A stretch of DNA of 15,634 bases from JADHLJ01 sp038118725 (GCA_038118725.1 JAYOIK010000096.1:1-15634), one strand, 5' to 3'; shown: positions 6,743 through 15,224, counted from the stretch's first letter. Notes: generated from the sequence alone by a model not told the origin. Numbers and translations are program-made.

Positions 6743-9127
6743 ATGACCGACTCGGTACTCCCGAGGGCCGGGCAAGACCAGCCGGATAAAGGCGTGACCG
6801 AAGTGGTCGATATCGGAGCGGACGATATCGGAACGATGGATGGCGCGGAGACGGTCGAGGAACCGCTTGCCCAGCCAACGGTCTTTGGTCTGCGATGGAC
6901 GGCCTTGCGCGATTGGGCGCGGCGTGTCGGGTTCCTGCGCAAGGCCGCTTATGCGCTGACTTTCCTCGCCATCGCCTCGGGCGTCGGGACCTACACGACC
7001 TTCGCCAATGCCGGACCCGCCGGACCCGATCCGGAGCTGGTGCTCGGCCTTTTGTATCTCAACCTCACGCTGTTGCTCGGCCTTGGCGCGCTGGTCGCGC
7101 ATCGTCTGGTCAATCTCTGGGTCGAGCGGCGCCAAGGTCTCGCCGGCTCGCGCCTGCATGGACGTCTGGTGCTGCTTTTCAGCGGTGTCGCGGTGACGCC
7201 GACCATCGTCGTGGTGGTGTTCTCGGTGCTGCTCTTCGACTTCGGCATTCGGTCCTGGTTCAGCGAGCGGATCGGCACGGCGGTCCGCGGTTCCCATGCC
7301 GTCGCCGAGGCCTATCTGGAGGAACATCGCCGCAACATTCTCGGTGACGCCTTGGCGATGGCCAAGGATTTGAATCGCGACGCCGCGATCCTGCTGTCTC
7401 GCCCACAGCGCCTTGGGCAGATTCTTCGGGCCCAGGCCGCGATCCGCAATCTGAGCGAGGTCGTGGTCTTCGAGGAATCCGGAAAGGTTCTGGCCCGCAC
7501 CGGCCTCAGCCTGACTTTTGATTTCGAGCCGTTTCCGGAGGACGCCTTTCGCCGGGCCCGCGCCGGCGAGGTGGCGACCCTGACCAGCGATGTCGACCGG
7601 ATCCGCGCCATTGTGCGCCTCGAGGGGTTTGTCGACGCCTATCTCTATCTCGGCCGTTATGTCGAGCCGGAGATCCTCGCCTATATCGATCGCACCAAAC
7701 AGGCCGTCGCCCAATATCAGGAGCTCGAGGGAAGGCGGCTGGATATTCAGATCACCTTCGCCATGATCTTCGCCGTGGTCTCCTTACTGTTGCTTTTCGC
7801 GGCGATCTGGGTGGGGTTGAACCTCGCAACCCGGCTGGCGCGGCCGGTCAGTGATCTGATCGGCGCGGCGGAGAAGGTTAGCGCCGGCGATCTTTCGGCG
7901 CGGGTCGTCGAGGGCGGTGAGATCAGCGAACTCGGCACCCTGACCCGGGCCTTCAACAGAATGACCCGGCAGCTATCGGCCCAGCGTGACGACCTGATTG
8001 ACGCGCATCGGCAGGAAGACCGACGACGACGTTTTACCGAGGCGGTATTGGGCGGCGTGTCCGCGGGGGTCATCGGCCTCGACCCGACCGGCGTGATCAA
8101 CCTTCCCAATCAGTCGGCAGCGCAATTGTTGGGAGTAGCGCTTTCCGAGCTTCCCGACAGTAGGCTCGAGGACGTGCTGCCGGAAATGGCGGATATGTTG
8201 GATCAGGCACGGCTTCGACCGTCTCGCCGCGCGGAGGGACAGATCGAGCTTTCCCGCGGCGACCGGCGGATCACGCTGCTCGCCAGGATCTCGGCGCAGC
8301 GTTCCGAGGGTGAGTTGTCTGGTTTCGTCGTTACCTTCGATGACATTTCCGAGTTGCAATCGGCGCAGCGCAAGGCCGCCTGGGCCGACGTCGCGCGGCG
8401 GATCGCGCACGAGATCAAGAACCCACTCACTCCCATTCAGCTTTCCGCCGAGCGATTGAAACGAAAGTATCTGCGGCAAATCGACGAGGAGCCGGACACT
8501 TTCGAGGCCTTGACCGACACGATAGTACGCCAGGTCGAGGATATCGGCGGCATGGTCGACGAATTCTCGGAGTTCGCTCGCATGCCCGACGCGGTTCTTG
8601 AGACGACCAACCTCTCCGCTCTTTTGCGCGAGCAAACCGCTCTCCAGGATATCGCCCATCCGGAGATTGACTTTGAACTCATACTGCCGGAGCCGGATGT
8701 CACGCTGACGATCGACGCGCGTCAGGTGCGTCAGGCGATCACCAACCTCTTGCAAAACGCCGCCGATTCGATCGATGCGCGGGAAGGGGAGAGCGTTCGG
8801 GACAAAGGCTGGATCGAAACTCGGCTTGGCGTGGAGCCGCATGGCGTCTCGATTTCGATTTCCGACAATGGTCGCGGCTTGCCCTTGGAAAACCGGGACC
8901 GGCTGACCGAACCTTATGTGACCACCCGCGAGAAGGGCACCGGACTCGGACTGGCCATCGTGCGTAAAATCATGGAAGATCATGACGGTGGGATTCGCAT
9001 AACCGACCGGGATGGCGGCGGCGCGGTCGCGATCTTGAGTTTCCCCAGCCCTGCGGGACGGGCGGTCTTGGATTCCGCCCCGCCGAACGGCGCGAGCGAT
9101 GGAGAGGTTCGTATAGATGGCGAATGA
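6743..9127 (+). CDS. ntrY: membrane sensor histidine kinase NtrY
   Basis: This 794-residue membrane kinase is the partner of NtrX and is linked in related bacteria to nitrogen metabolism and redox or oxygen response. Domain order: an acidic cytoplasmic N-tail (1-66); membrane helices at about 68-88, 99-122 and 140-165; a periplasmic sensor region at about 166-335; a fourth helix at about 337-358; a HAMP linker at about 359-412; a PAS domain at about 430-540 (LGGVSAGVIGLDPTG); an H-box ARRIAHEIKNPLTPIQLSAE with His556; and an ATPase domain with NLLQNAADSID, SDNGRGLPLE, LTEPYVTTR and GTGLGLAIV. The ATG at 6743 follows a good GGAGACG ribosome site; an in-frame TTG at 6683 would add a 20-residue arginine-rich segment with no better support. 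It overlaps ntrX by 11 bases. Confidence 0.95.
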   Translation: MTDSVLPRAGQDQPDKGVTEVVDIGADDIGTMDGAETVEEPLAQPTVFGLRWTALRDWARRVGFLRKAAYALTFLAIASGVGTYTTFANAGPAGPDPELVLGLLYLNLTLLLGLGALVAHRLVNLWVERRQGLAGSRLHGRLVLLFSGVAVTPTIVVVVFSVLLFDFGIRSWFSERIGTAVRGSHAVAEAYLEEHRRNILGDALAMAKDLNRDAAILLSRPQRLGQILRAQAAIRNLSEVVVFEESGKVLARTGLSLTFDFEPFPEDAFRRARAGEVATLTSDVDRIRAIVRLEGFVDAYLYLGRYVEPEILAYIDRTKQAVAQYQELEGRRLDIQITFAMIFAVVSLLLLFAAIWVGLNLATRLARPVSDLIGAAEKVSAGDLSARVVEGGEISELGTLTRAFNRMTRQLSAQRDDLIDAHRQEDRRRRFTEAVLGGVSAGVIGLDPTGVINLPNQSAAQLLGVALSELPDSRLEDVLPEMADMLDQARLRPSRRAEGQIELSRGDRRITLLARISAQRSEGELSGFVVTFDDISELQSAQRKAAWADVARRIAHEIKNPLTPIQLSAERLKRKYLRQIDEEPDTFEALTDTIVRQVEDIGGMVDEFSEFARMPDAVLETTNLSALLREQTALQDIAHPEIDFELILPEPDVTLTIDARQVRQAITNLLQNAADSIDAREGESVRDKGWIETRLGVEPHGVSISISDNGRGLPLENRDRLTEPYVTTREKGTGLGLAIVRKIMEDHDGGIRITDRDGGGAVAILSFPSPAGRAVLDSAPPNGASDGEVRIDGE

Positions 9128-10520
9128 CATCCTGATCGTCGACGACGAGGCGGATATCCGCGCGCTGATCGCCGGCATTCTCGAGGATGAAGGCTATGAT
9201 TCCCGTCAGGCGGGGAATTCCGAAGAGGCGCTGGCCAAGATCAATGACAGGGTTCCCAGTCTGTTGATCTTGGATATCTGGTTGCAGAACAGTGACCTGG
9301 ACGGCCTTGGAATCCTCGATCGGGTCAAGGAGGCGCACGCCTCGCTCCCGGTGATCATGATCAGTGGTCACGGCAATATCAAAACCGCCGTCGATGCCAT
9401 CAAACGCGGTGCCTATGATTTCATAGAGAAACCCTTCAAGGCGGACCGACTGTTGCTGCTCGTGCGTCGCGCGATCGAGGCCGCGCGTCTTGAGCGAGAA
9501 AACCGGGAGCTGCTTCGAAAGGTCGGCCAAACCAATGAGTTGATCGGTGTCTCACCCGGCGTCACCCAGGTTCGCTCCGCCATCGACAAGGTCGCGCCAA
9601 CCAATAGCCGGGTCCTGATCACCGGCCCGGCCGGCGCGGGCAAGGAGGTTGTGGCGGGGATGATCCACGCCCGTTCGGGTCGCATGCGGGGACCGATGGT
9701 CGTCTTGAACTGCGCCACCCTCAATCCAGAACGGCTGGAGAGTGAGCTCTTCGGTACCGAGAACCGGTCCAGTGATCCGGACGCCGCGAATGCCGTCGGT
9801 GTATTCGAACGCGCCCATAAGGGTACCTTGTTCCTCGATGAAGTGGCGGATATGCCGTTGGAAACCCAGGGAAAGATCGTCCGGGTGCTGCAGGAACAGC
9901 GGTTTAGGCGTGTCGGTGGCAAGACCGAGGTGGAGGTCGACGTGCGGGTCATCGCCTCGACCAACCGGGACCTGCAGCAGGAGATCGCGACCGGACGGTT
10001 TCGCGAGGATCTGTTCTATCGGCTGAACGTGGTGCCTGTCCGGGTTCCGGCGCTGCGCGACCGGCGCGAGGATATCCCACGTCTCACCAGATATTTCCTG
10101 CGGCAATCGGCCGAGGCATCGGGCATGCCGCTTCGCGAGATTTCCGACGATGCCTTGGCGGCTCTCCAAGCCTATGATTGGCCGGGCAATGTGCGGCAGT
10201 TGCGCAACGTGATAGATTGGCTGTTGATCATGGCGCCCGGAACCACGCGGGAGCCCGTGCGCGCCGATATGCTGCCGCCTGAAATCGTCTCGGTCGCGCC
10301 GACGACCCTGCAACTGGACCGTGGTGTCGAAATCATGGGGATGCCGTTGCGCGACGCGCGTGAAACCTTCGAGCGCGAATATCTTCTGGCACAGGTCAAT
10401 CGGTTTGGCGGCAATATCTCCCGCACGGCGAGTTTCGTCGGCATGGAGCGTTCGGCCCTGCATCGCAAGCTCAAATCGCTGGGCGTTACTCAAGGGGAGC
10501 GGCCGGCCAAGGCCGGCTGA
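9117..10520 (+). CDS. ntrX: response regulator NtrX (GAFTGA-less)
   Basis: This is a 467-residue NtrC-family response regulator paired with NtrY. The receiver domain has Asp9, Asp10 and the phosphoacceptor Asp53 in LILDIW, and Lys105 in IEKPF. The AAA+ domain has Walker A GPAGAGKE at 170-177 and Walker B GTLFLDEVADM at about 236-246, with YDWPGNVRQLRNV further on. The Fis-type helix-turn-helix is at the C-terminus (GNISRTASFVGMERSALHRK). Where NtrC has GAFTGA, this protein reads TENRSSDPDAANAVGVF (about 214-230), so the sigma-54-contacting loop is absent. That agrees with what is known of alphaproteobacterial NtrX and suggests direct regulation of sigma-70-type promoters. The ATG lies inside the ntrY end, implying coupled translation. 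A GC-rich hairpin spans its last codons. Confidence 0.95.
   Translation: MANDILIVDDEADIRALIAGILEDEGYDSRQAGNSEEALAKINDRVPSLLILDIWLQNSDLDGLGILDRVKEAHASLPVIMISGHGNIKTAVDAIKRGAYDFIEKPFKADRLLLLVRRAIEAARLERENRELLRKVGQTNELIGVSPGVTQVRSAIDKVAPTNSRVLITGPAGAGKEVVAGMIHARSGRMRGPMVVLNCATLNPERLESELFGTENRSSDPDAANAVGVFERAHKGTLFLDEVADMPLETQGKIVRVLQEQRFRRVGGKTEVEVDVRVIASTNRDLQQEIATGRFREDLFYRLNVVPVRVPALRDRREDIPRLTRYFLRQSAEASGMPLREISDDALAALQAYDWPGNVRQLRNVIDWLLIMAPGTTREPVRADMLPPEIVSVAPTTLQLDRGVEIMGMPLRDARETFEREYLLAQVNRFGGNISRTASFVGMERSALHRKLKSLGVTQGERPAKAG
10502..10517. repeat. GC-rich perfect hairpin at the ntrX end
   Basis: GCCGGC (10502-10507), a CAAG loop and GCCGGC (10512-10517) form a perfect six-pair stem. 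It encodes the last residues of NtrX and ends directly before the TGA, 12 bases ahead of the trkA ATG. No T-run follows, so it is not a typical intrinsic terminator. It could stabilise the 3' end of a processed ntr transcript or reduce read-through into trkA; this is inference. Confidence 0.4.
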
Positions 10521-10529
10521 TACCGCAGC

Positions 10530-11906
10530 ATGAAAGTGGTGATCTGCGGCGCCGGCCAGGTGGGCACCAGCATCGCTCAGCATCTGGCGAGCGAGAATAA
10601 CGACGTCACGGTCATTGACCAGGAGGCCAGCCTGGTCCGAAAGATCAGCGAAACACTCGATGTTCGCGGCCTTCAAGGCCTTGCCTCACAACCCAACGTT
10701 CTACAACAGGCCGGCGCGGCGGAAGCCGACATGCTGATCGCCGTGACCTTTTCCGACGAGGTCAACATGGTTGCCTGCCAGGTCGGCCATTCATTGTTCG
10801 ATATTCCGACAAAGATCGCGCGCATTCGTCAGCAAGAGTATCTCAAGCCGATATGGGGAGATCTCTATAGCCGCGACAACATGCCGATCGACGTGATTAT
10901 CTCGCCGGAACGCGAGGTGGCGCGTGCTATTGGGTGGCGCCTTCAGGTTCCGGGCGCCTTCGACGTCGTGCCCATGGGGGACGGCAAGGTTCGCGTGGTG
11001 GGAGTTCGCTGCGACGAGGACTGCCCGATCATCAACACACCCATGCGCCAGCTGACCCAGCTGTTTCCGGACCTCAATATCGTCATCGTCGGGATTATCC
11101 GGGACGACAAGGGGATCGTGCCACGCTCCGATGATCAGATGCTGGCCGGCGACCATGTCTATTTCGTCTGCGATTCCGACCACTTGGGACGCGCCATGGC
11201 GTCGTTCGGCCACGAGGAAGCCGAAGGCCGCAGCGTAATCATCGCCGGTGGCGGCAATATCGGTCTCACGCTCGCCGAAGAGATCGAAATGGAGCACGCC
11301 GGTGTGCGCGCCAAGGTAATCGAGTTCAACACCGAGCGCGCGAAATATGTCGCGCAGACCCTGGACCATACGATGGTTCTCAACGGGGACGTCCTTGATC
11401 TGGAAATCCTCGAGGAAGCGAATGTTTCCCAGACCGAAACCTTCGTCGCGGTGTCGAATGACGACGAGGTCAATATCATCGGCTCGCTTCTGGCCAAGCG
11501 CGCCGGAGCCAAACGCACGGTGGCTCTCATCAACAAGCATTCCTACGGCCAGTTGATCACCACGCTGGGCATTGACGCCGTGGTTAATCCCAGGGTGATC
11601 ACGGTTTCCTCGATCCTTCAGCATGTTCGCCGGGGACGCATCCGAAGCATCTATTCGGTCCGCGAGGATTTCGGCGAGGTGATCGAGGCCGAAGCTCTGG
11701 AAACCTCGCCCATGGTCGGCAAGACCCTGCGAGAAGCGAAACTGCCGGGCGGGGTGATCATCGGCGCCATTCTGCGCGACGAAAAGGTCATCGTCCCACG
11801 CGGCGATACAATCGTTAACGCTCATGACCGGGTGATCCTGTTCTCGACCTATGAAGCCGTCAAACGGGTCGAGAAGCTGTTCTCGGTCCGCCTTGACTTC
11901 TTCTAG
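10530..11906 (+). CDS. trkA: Trk potassium uptake regulatory subunit TrkA
   Basis: This 458-residue peripheral membrane protein is expected to bind NAD(H) and gate a TrkH/TrkG-type K+ channel. It shows the duplicated RCK architecture: a first Rossmann fold beginning at residue 1 (VVICGAGQVGTSIAQHL, ending at Asp30), a first RCK-C lobe to about 220, a second Rossmann fold at about 235 (VIIAGGGNIGLTLAEEIE) and a second RCK-C lobe to the end. The length is normal. The ATG lies 9 bases after the ntrX stop and has no strong ribosome site. No trkH channel gene is in the window. Placement after ntrX is seen in other alphaproteobacteria. Confidence is high. Confidence 0.95.
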   Translation: MKVVICGAGQVGTSIAQHLASENNDVTVIDQEASLVRKISETLDVRGLQGLASQPNVLQQAGAAEADMLIAVTFSDEVNMVACQVGHSLFDIPTKIARIRQQEYLKPIWGDLYSRDNMPIDVIISPEREVARAIGWRLQVPGAFDVVPMGDGKVRVVGVRCDEDCPIINTPMRQLTQLFPDLNIVIVGIIRDDKGIVPRSDDQMLAGDHVYFVCDSDHLGRAMASFGHEEAEGRSVIIAGGGNIGLTLAEEIEMEHAGVRAKVIEFNTERAKYVAQTLDHTMVLNGDVLDLEILEEANVSQTETFVAVSNDDEVNIIGSLLAKRAGAKRTVALINKHSYGQLITTLGIDAVVNPRVITVSSILQHVRRGRIRSIYSVREDFGEVIEAEALETSPMVGKTLREAKLPGGVIIGAILRDEKVIVPRGDTIVNAHDRVILFSTYEAVKRVEKLFSVRLDFF

Positions 11907-11956
11907 ACCGGCGCTCCAAAGTCCGCGTTCTGTCGAGCTCAGGAACGGAACCACCG

Positions 11957-12817
11957 ATGTCCAGAATCGCTTATGTAAACGGACGCTATGTCCCGCATCG
12001 CGAAGCCCAGGTGCATATCGAGGATCGCGGCTATCAATTCGCCGACGGCGTTTATGAAGTGATCCTGGTGCATCGCGGCAAGCTGGTTGACGAGATTCCG
12101 CATCTTGATCGCCTTGACCGCTCGCTTTCGGAGTTGCGGATCGACTCTCCAATGCCGCGCGCGCCGATGCGCCAGGTTTTGCGTGAAATGGTGCGTCGCA
12201 ACCGGATCAATGACGGCATCGTCTATATTCAGGCAACACGCGGTGTCGCGCGCCGGGATCATCCGTTTCCCAAGAACACCAAGCCGGCGTTGGTCATGAC
12301 TTCAAGGCGTCTCGCCATGCCGGACCGAGCCAAGGCGGAAGAGGGGGTGGCCGCGCTGACCATTCCGGATATCCGCTGGGCGCGCTGTGATATCAAGGCT
12401 GTAGCGCTGTTGCCCAATGTCCTGGGTAAGCAACAGGCCCGCGAGGCCGGTGCCTATGAGGCCTGGCAGGTCGACGACGAAGGCTACGTGACCGAGGGCA
12501 CCTCCACCAATACCTGGATCGTCACCCCGGACGGGGAGTTGGTGACCCGGCAGATCGGCGAGCAAATCCTGAGCGGGATAACCAGAGCGACCCTGATCGG
12601 CCTCGCGGACAAGCTCGGTGTTAAACTGGTCGAGCGACGGTTCAGCGTCGAGGAAGCGCTCGACGCGCGAGAAGCCTTCGTAACCTCGGCGACATCCTTC
12701 GTGACCCCGATCACCAAGATCAACGACAGGGTGATCGGAAATGGCCGCGCCGGCTCCGTCGCCATGGGGATTCTCGACAACTATCTCGATTATGCCGCCG
12801 GGGACGGCGCGACGTGA
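11957..12817 (+). CDS. dat: D-amino-acid (D-alanine) aminotransferase
   Basis: This 286-residue class IV pyridoxal-phosphate aminotransferase most likely interconverts D-alanine and D-glutamate with their keto acids, which would feed peptidoglycan precursors or D-amino-acid breakdown. Signatures are VHIEDRGYQFADGVYEV near the N-terminus, the PLP-binding Lys147 in CDIKAVALLPNVLGKQQA, and the phosphate-cup segment YVTEGTSTNTWIV. YVTEGTSTN and the RGYQF region favour a D-amino-acid transaminase over branched-chain aminotransferase or aminodeoxychorismate lyase, although those are the alternatives within the fold. The ATG at 11957 follows an AGGAACGGA ribosome site at about 11941. A 50-base gap separates it from trkA. 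Its TGA overlaps the HAD gene start (TGATG, 12815-12819). Confidence 0.87.
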   Translation: MSRIAYVNGRYVPHREAQVHIEDRGYQFADGVYEVILVHRGKLVDEIPHLDRLDRSLSELRIDSPMPRAPMRQVLREMVRRNRINDGIVYIQATRGVARRDHPFPKNTKPALVMTSRRLAMPDRAKAEEGVAALTIPDIRWARCDIKAVALLPNVLGKQQAREAGAYEAWQVDDEGYVTEGTSTNTWIVTPDGELVTRQIGEQILSGITRATLIGLADKLGVKLVERRFSVEEALDAREAFVTSATSFVTPITKINDRVIGNGRAGSVAMGILDNYLDYAAGDGAT

Positions 12818-13491
12818 TGACGTCCGACGGCGTTCTAACCAAACCCCGCGCGGTGATTTTCGATTGGGATAGCACCTTGGCGGATAATTGGGGCGCGATC
12901 GGGCGCTCGGTCAACACGACCTTGGCCACGTTCGGTCACCCGCAATGGAGCGAGGTCGAGATGCGCGAGCGGGTCAAGGGCTCGGCGCGGGACACCTTTC
13001 CCACGATCTACGGCGATCGCTGGGAGGAAGCCCTGGCGTTCTTCTACGCGCGCTATGACGAGTTTTTCATGGACGAGGTGAGGGCGCTTCCCGGCTCTCT
13101 CGATCTGTTGCGATGTTTGAACGACAACGAGGTCGCGGTCTCGGTCGTGTCGAACAAGACCGGTCGGTATCTACGGGCCGAGGTCACCGCGCTCGGCTGG
13201 GATCCATTGTTTCGCAACGTGATCGGCGCGGCGGACGCGGAACGCGACAAACCGGAGCCGGATCCGGTCCATCTGGCGCTCGACGGGGTCGGGGTCGAGG
13301 CCGGCCCCGATGTTTGGTTCGTCGGCGACGCGGTGCCGGATCTTGAATGCGCGCATCGGAGCGGATGTGTGCCGATCCTGGTTCATGGGGGCTCGATTAC
13401 CGCGGAAGAACTGGCTCAATGGCCGCCCCGGGCCGATTTCGAGACCCGCGATGCCTTGCGACTGGCATTCCTGCATTGCGTCGCCACTTGA
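12817..13491 (+). CDS. HAD-superfamily phosphatase (phosphoglycolate-phosphatase-like)
   Basis: This soluble hydrolase of 224 residues, counted from the ATG at 12817, carries all four HAD motifs. Motif I is IFDWDSTLADN with nucleophile Asp16 and acid/base Asp18. Motif II is VVSNKTG. Motif III is the lysine in RDKPEPDPVHLAL, and motif IV is WFVGDAVPDLECA. An alpha-helical cap lies between motifs I and II, as in Gph-type enzymes. The substrate cannot be read from the sequence. GTG 12814 is in frame directly before the ATG; the ATG is preferred because it forms the same TGATG overlap with dat as the ntr genes. Coupling to dat suggests a shared transcript, not necessarily a shared pathway. Confidence 0.85.
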   Translation: MTSDGVLTKPRAVIFDWDSTLADNWGAIGRSVNTTLATFGHPQWSEVEMRERVKGSARDTFPTIYGDRWEEALAFFYARYDEFFMDEVRALPGSLDLLRCLNDNEVAVSVVSNKTGRYLRAEVTALGWDPLFRNVIGAADAERDKPEPDPVHLALDGVGVEAGPDVWFVGDAVPDLECAHRSGCVPILVHGGSITAEELAQWPPRADFETRDALRLAFLHCVAT

Positions 13492-13627
13492 TCAACCTAT
13501 ATTCACGGAGGCGTCCTATTGACGGGACGTCGGTCGCAATGGGTGATTGTGTACCGTTTCTCCGCTAAACTGGCGGACCACCCACAAGGCGCGGGTAAGA
13601 CGCCGTAAACAACAAAAGGCCCGATCA
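13492..13627 (+). promoter_or_regulatory. hfq upstream region
   Basis: These 136 bases lie between the HAD gene and hfq. A -10-like TATATT is at 13498-13503, with TTGCGT at 13477-13482 (15-base spacing, short of ideal), so an hfq promoter may begin inside the HAD gene end. A perfect GGAGG at 13507-13511 is followed seven bases later by TTG (13519), opening a 29-codon frame that stops with TAA at 13606-13608. A small TCCGC/GCGGA hairpin lies at 13561-13577. The hfq ribosome site itself is weak (AAAAGG, about 13614-13619). These elements could form a regulated leader, but none is proven. Confidence 0.3.
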
Positions 13628-13873
13628 ATGGCGAGTGAAAAAAATCAGAATGTGCAGGAAATCTTCCTTAACACCATTCGCAAGAACAAAACCCCCGTCA
13701 CGATCTTCCTGGTAAACGGCGTCAAACTGCAGGGAATTGTCACCTGGTTCGACAATTTTTCGCTGCTTCTAAAGCGCGACGCCCATGTTCAGCTGGTCTA
13801 TAAGCACGCAATCTCGACCATCATGCCGGGCCAGACCATCAATCTCGGCGAAGCCGCCGGAGACGACACTTAA
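13628..13873 (+). CDS. hfq: RNA-binding protein Hfq
   Basis: This 81-residue Sm-like RNA chaperone should form hexamers that pair small RNAs with their targets. Sm1 and Sm2 motifs are complete: Gln10 (equivalent to Gln8 of E. coli), the segment TPVTIFLVNGVKLQGIVTWFDNF with Phe44, and the proximal-face YKHAIST at 58-64. The C-tail after residue 72 is short, as is usual in alphaproteobacteria, where Hfq (NrfA) is also linked to nitrogen fixation control. The ATG at 13628 is chosen because ASEKNQNVQEIFLN is the normal N-terminus; in-frame upstream codons would add an untypical basic extension. hflX starts two bases after its stop. Confidence 0.97.
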   Translation: MASEKNQNVQEIFLNTIRKNKTPVTIFLVNGVKLQGIVTWFDNFSLLLKRDAHVQLVYKHAISTIMPGQTINLGEAAGDDT

Positions 13874-13874
13874 C

Positions 13875-15224
13875 GTGGCGAACAGGGGCAAGGCCGGCTC
13901 GGAGCTCGATGACGAAATCAAACGCGAGGGCGTGACTCGCGCGCTGGTGCTACATCCCGACGTCACCACCCGAGAGACCGGCGATACGCCGGGCCGCGAG
14001 GCCTCCGAGCGTCTGGAGGAAGCCCTCGGACTCGCCCAGGCGATTGATCTCGTTATCGAACATTCCGAAGTGGTGCGGGTGAACAAGCCCCGCCCGGCGA
14101 CCCTTTTCGGCATGGGCGTGGTCGAGCGGTTCGAGCACTTCATCGAGGCCATGGAGATCGAGGTCGCGATCATCGACCGGCCGCTCTCGCCAATTCAACA
14201 GCGCAATCTCGAACGGGCCTGGCATTGCAAGGTCATCGACCGGACGGCGCTGATCCTGGAGATTTTCGGCGCGCGGGCCCGGACCCACGAGGGCCGCCTC
14301 CAGGTGGAACTCGCGGCCCAGACCTTTCAACGTAGCCGTCTCGTGCGCTCCTGGACCCATCTGGAGCGACAACGTGGCGGCGCCGGCTTTCTCGGCGGCC
14401 CAGGTGAAAGCCAGATCGAACTCGACCGTCGGCAAATCGACGAGCGGATCATCCAATTGAAGCGCGATCTCGACCGGGTGGTGAAAACCCGCTCGCTGCA
14501 CCGCGCGGCCCGCAAGCGCACGCCATACCCGATCGTCGCTTTCGTCGGCTATACCAACGCCGGAAAATCCACGCTTTTCAATCGATTGACGGAATCCGAG
14601 GTCTTTGCCCAGGACATGCTGTTCGCCACCCTGGACCCGACCATGCGGCGGCTCACCCTACCGTCGGGGCGCGAAATCATCCTTTCCGACACTGTCGGCT
14701 TCATCTCGGATTTGCCGACCCATCTGGTGGCCGCGTTTCGCGCCACCCTTGAAGAGGTGCTGGAGGCGGACATCATCGTACATGTCCGCGACATCAGCCA
14801 TCCGGAAACCGAGTATCAGAAACAGGACGTCGAGGCGGTGCTCGACGATCTCGGTGTTCTGGAGCGCATGCGTAGCGGCAAGTCCTTGGAAGTGTTGAAC
14901 AAGATCGACCTGATGGCGCCTGAGGACCTGGATGCCCTGAGGCGTCAGGCCGATGACTATCAGATCGCGATCTCGGCGGTAACTGGCGCCGGCTGCGCGG
15001 CGTTCGTGGAGCGCGTCGAGGAGATGCTCGGCGCCGGAGATCTCACCCTGCGCTATGACATCGACCCTGGCGACGGCGCGGCGATCGCCTGGCTGTACCA
15101 GCACGGCAAGGTGCTGGACCAGGCCTATGAGGACGATCGGTTGACGGTTTCGGTGATCCTCGCCCCGGACGACGCGAACCGCTTCAACGATCGGTTCAGC
15201 CAGACGGGTAGGGCGGCCAGCTAA
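13875..15224 (+). CDS. hflX: ribosome-associated GTPase HflX
   Basis: This 449-residue GTPase is known in other bacteria to bind 50S subunits and split or rescue stalled ribosomes. The N-terminal HflX domain (to about residue 165) and the glycine-rich linker RGGAGFLGGPGESQIE (about 167-182) are typical. The G domain shows G1 GYTNAGKST at 225-233, G2 FATLDPT at 250-256, G3 SDTVGF at 271-276 and G4 NKID at 342-345. The GTG at 13875, one base past the hfq TAA, is chosen; GGAG about 12 bases upstream, within hfq, can serve as ribosome site. Earlier in-frame starts would overlap hfq by up to 90 bases and are unlikely. The pair hfq-hflX is a conserved operon. Confidence 0.95.
   Translation: MANRGKAGSELDDEIKREGVTRALVLHPDVTTRETGDTPGREASERLEEALGLAQAIDLVIEHSEVVRVNKPRPATLFGMGVVERFEHFIEAMEIEVAIIDRPLSPIQQRNLERAWHCKVIDRTALILEIFGARARTHEGRLQVELAAQTFQRSRLVRSWTHLERQRGGAGFLGGPGESQIELDRRQIDERIIQLKRDLDRVVKTRSLHRAARKRTPYPIVAFVGYTNAGKSTLFNRLTESEVFAQDMLFATLDPTMRRLTLPSGREIILSDTVGFISDLPTHLVAAFRATLEEVLEADIIVHVRDISHPETEYQKQDVEAVLDDLGVLERMRSGKSLEVLNKIDLMAPEDLDALRRQADDYQIAISAVTGAGCAAFVERVEEMLGAGDLTLRYDIDPGDGAAIAWLYQHGKVLDQAYEDDRLTVSVILAPDDANRFNDRFSQTGRAAS

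Noticed and set aside
7973..9178. Long open reading frame of about 400 codons on the minus strand, opposite ntrY and ntrX
   Set aside because: It is an antisense shadow created by high GC codon bias. The plus strand encodes full kinase motifs, and the minus-strand product shows no recognisable domain and has arginine- and histidine-rich composition.
9552..10676. Minus-strand open frame of about 370 codons opposite ntrX and the trkA start
   Set aside because: It is an antisense shadow with no motif and no ribosome site, while the opposite strand is clearly coding.
10791..12152. Minus-strand open frame of about 450 codons spanning trkA and the start of dat
   Set aside because: It crosses two well-supported genes and the gap between them, has no domain signature, and is expected in GC-rich sequence.
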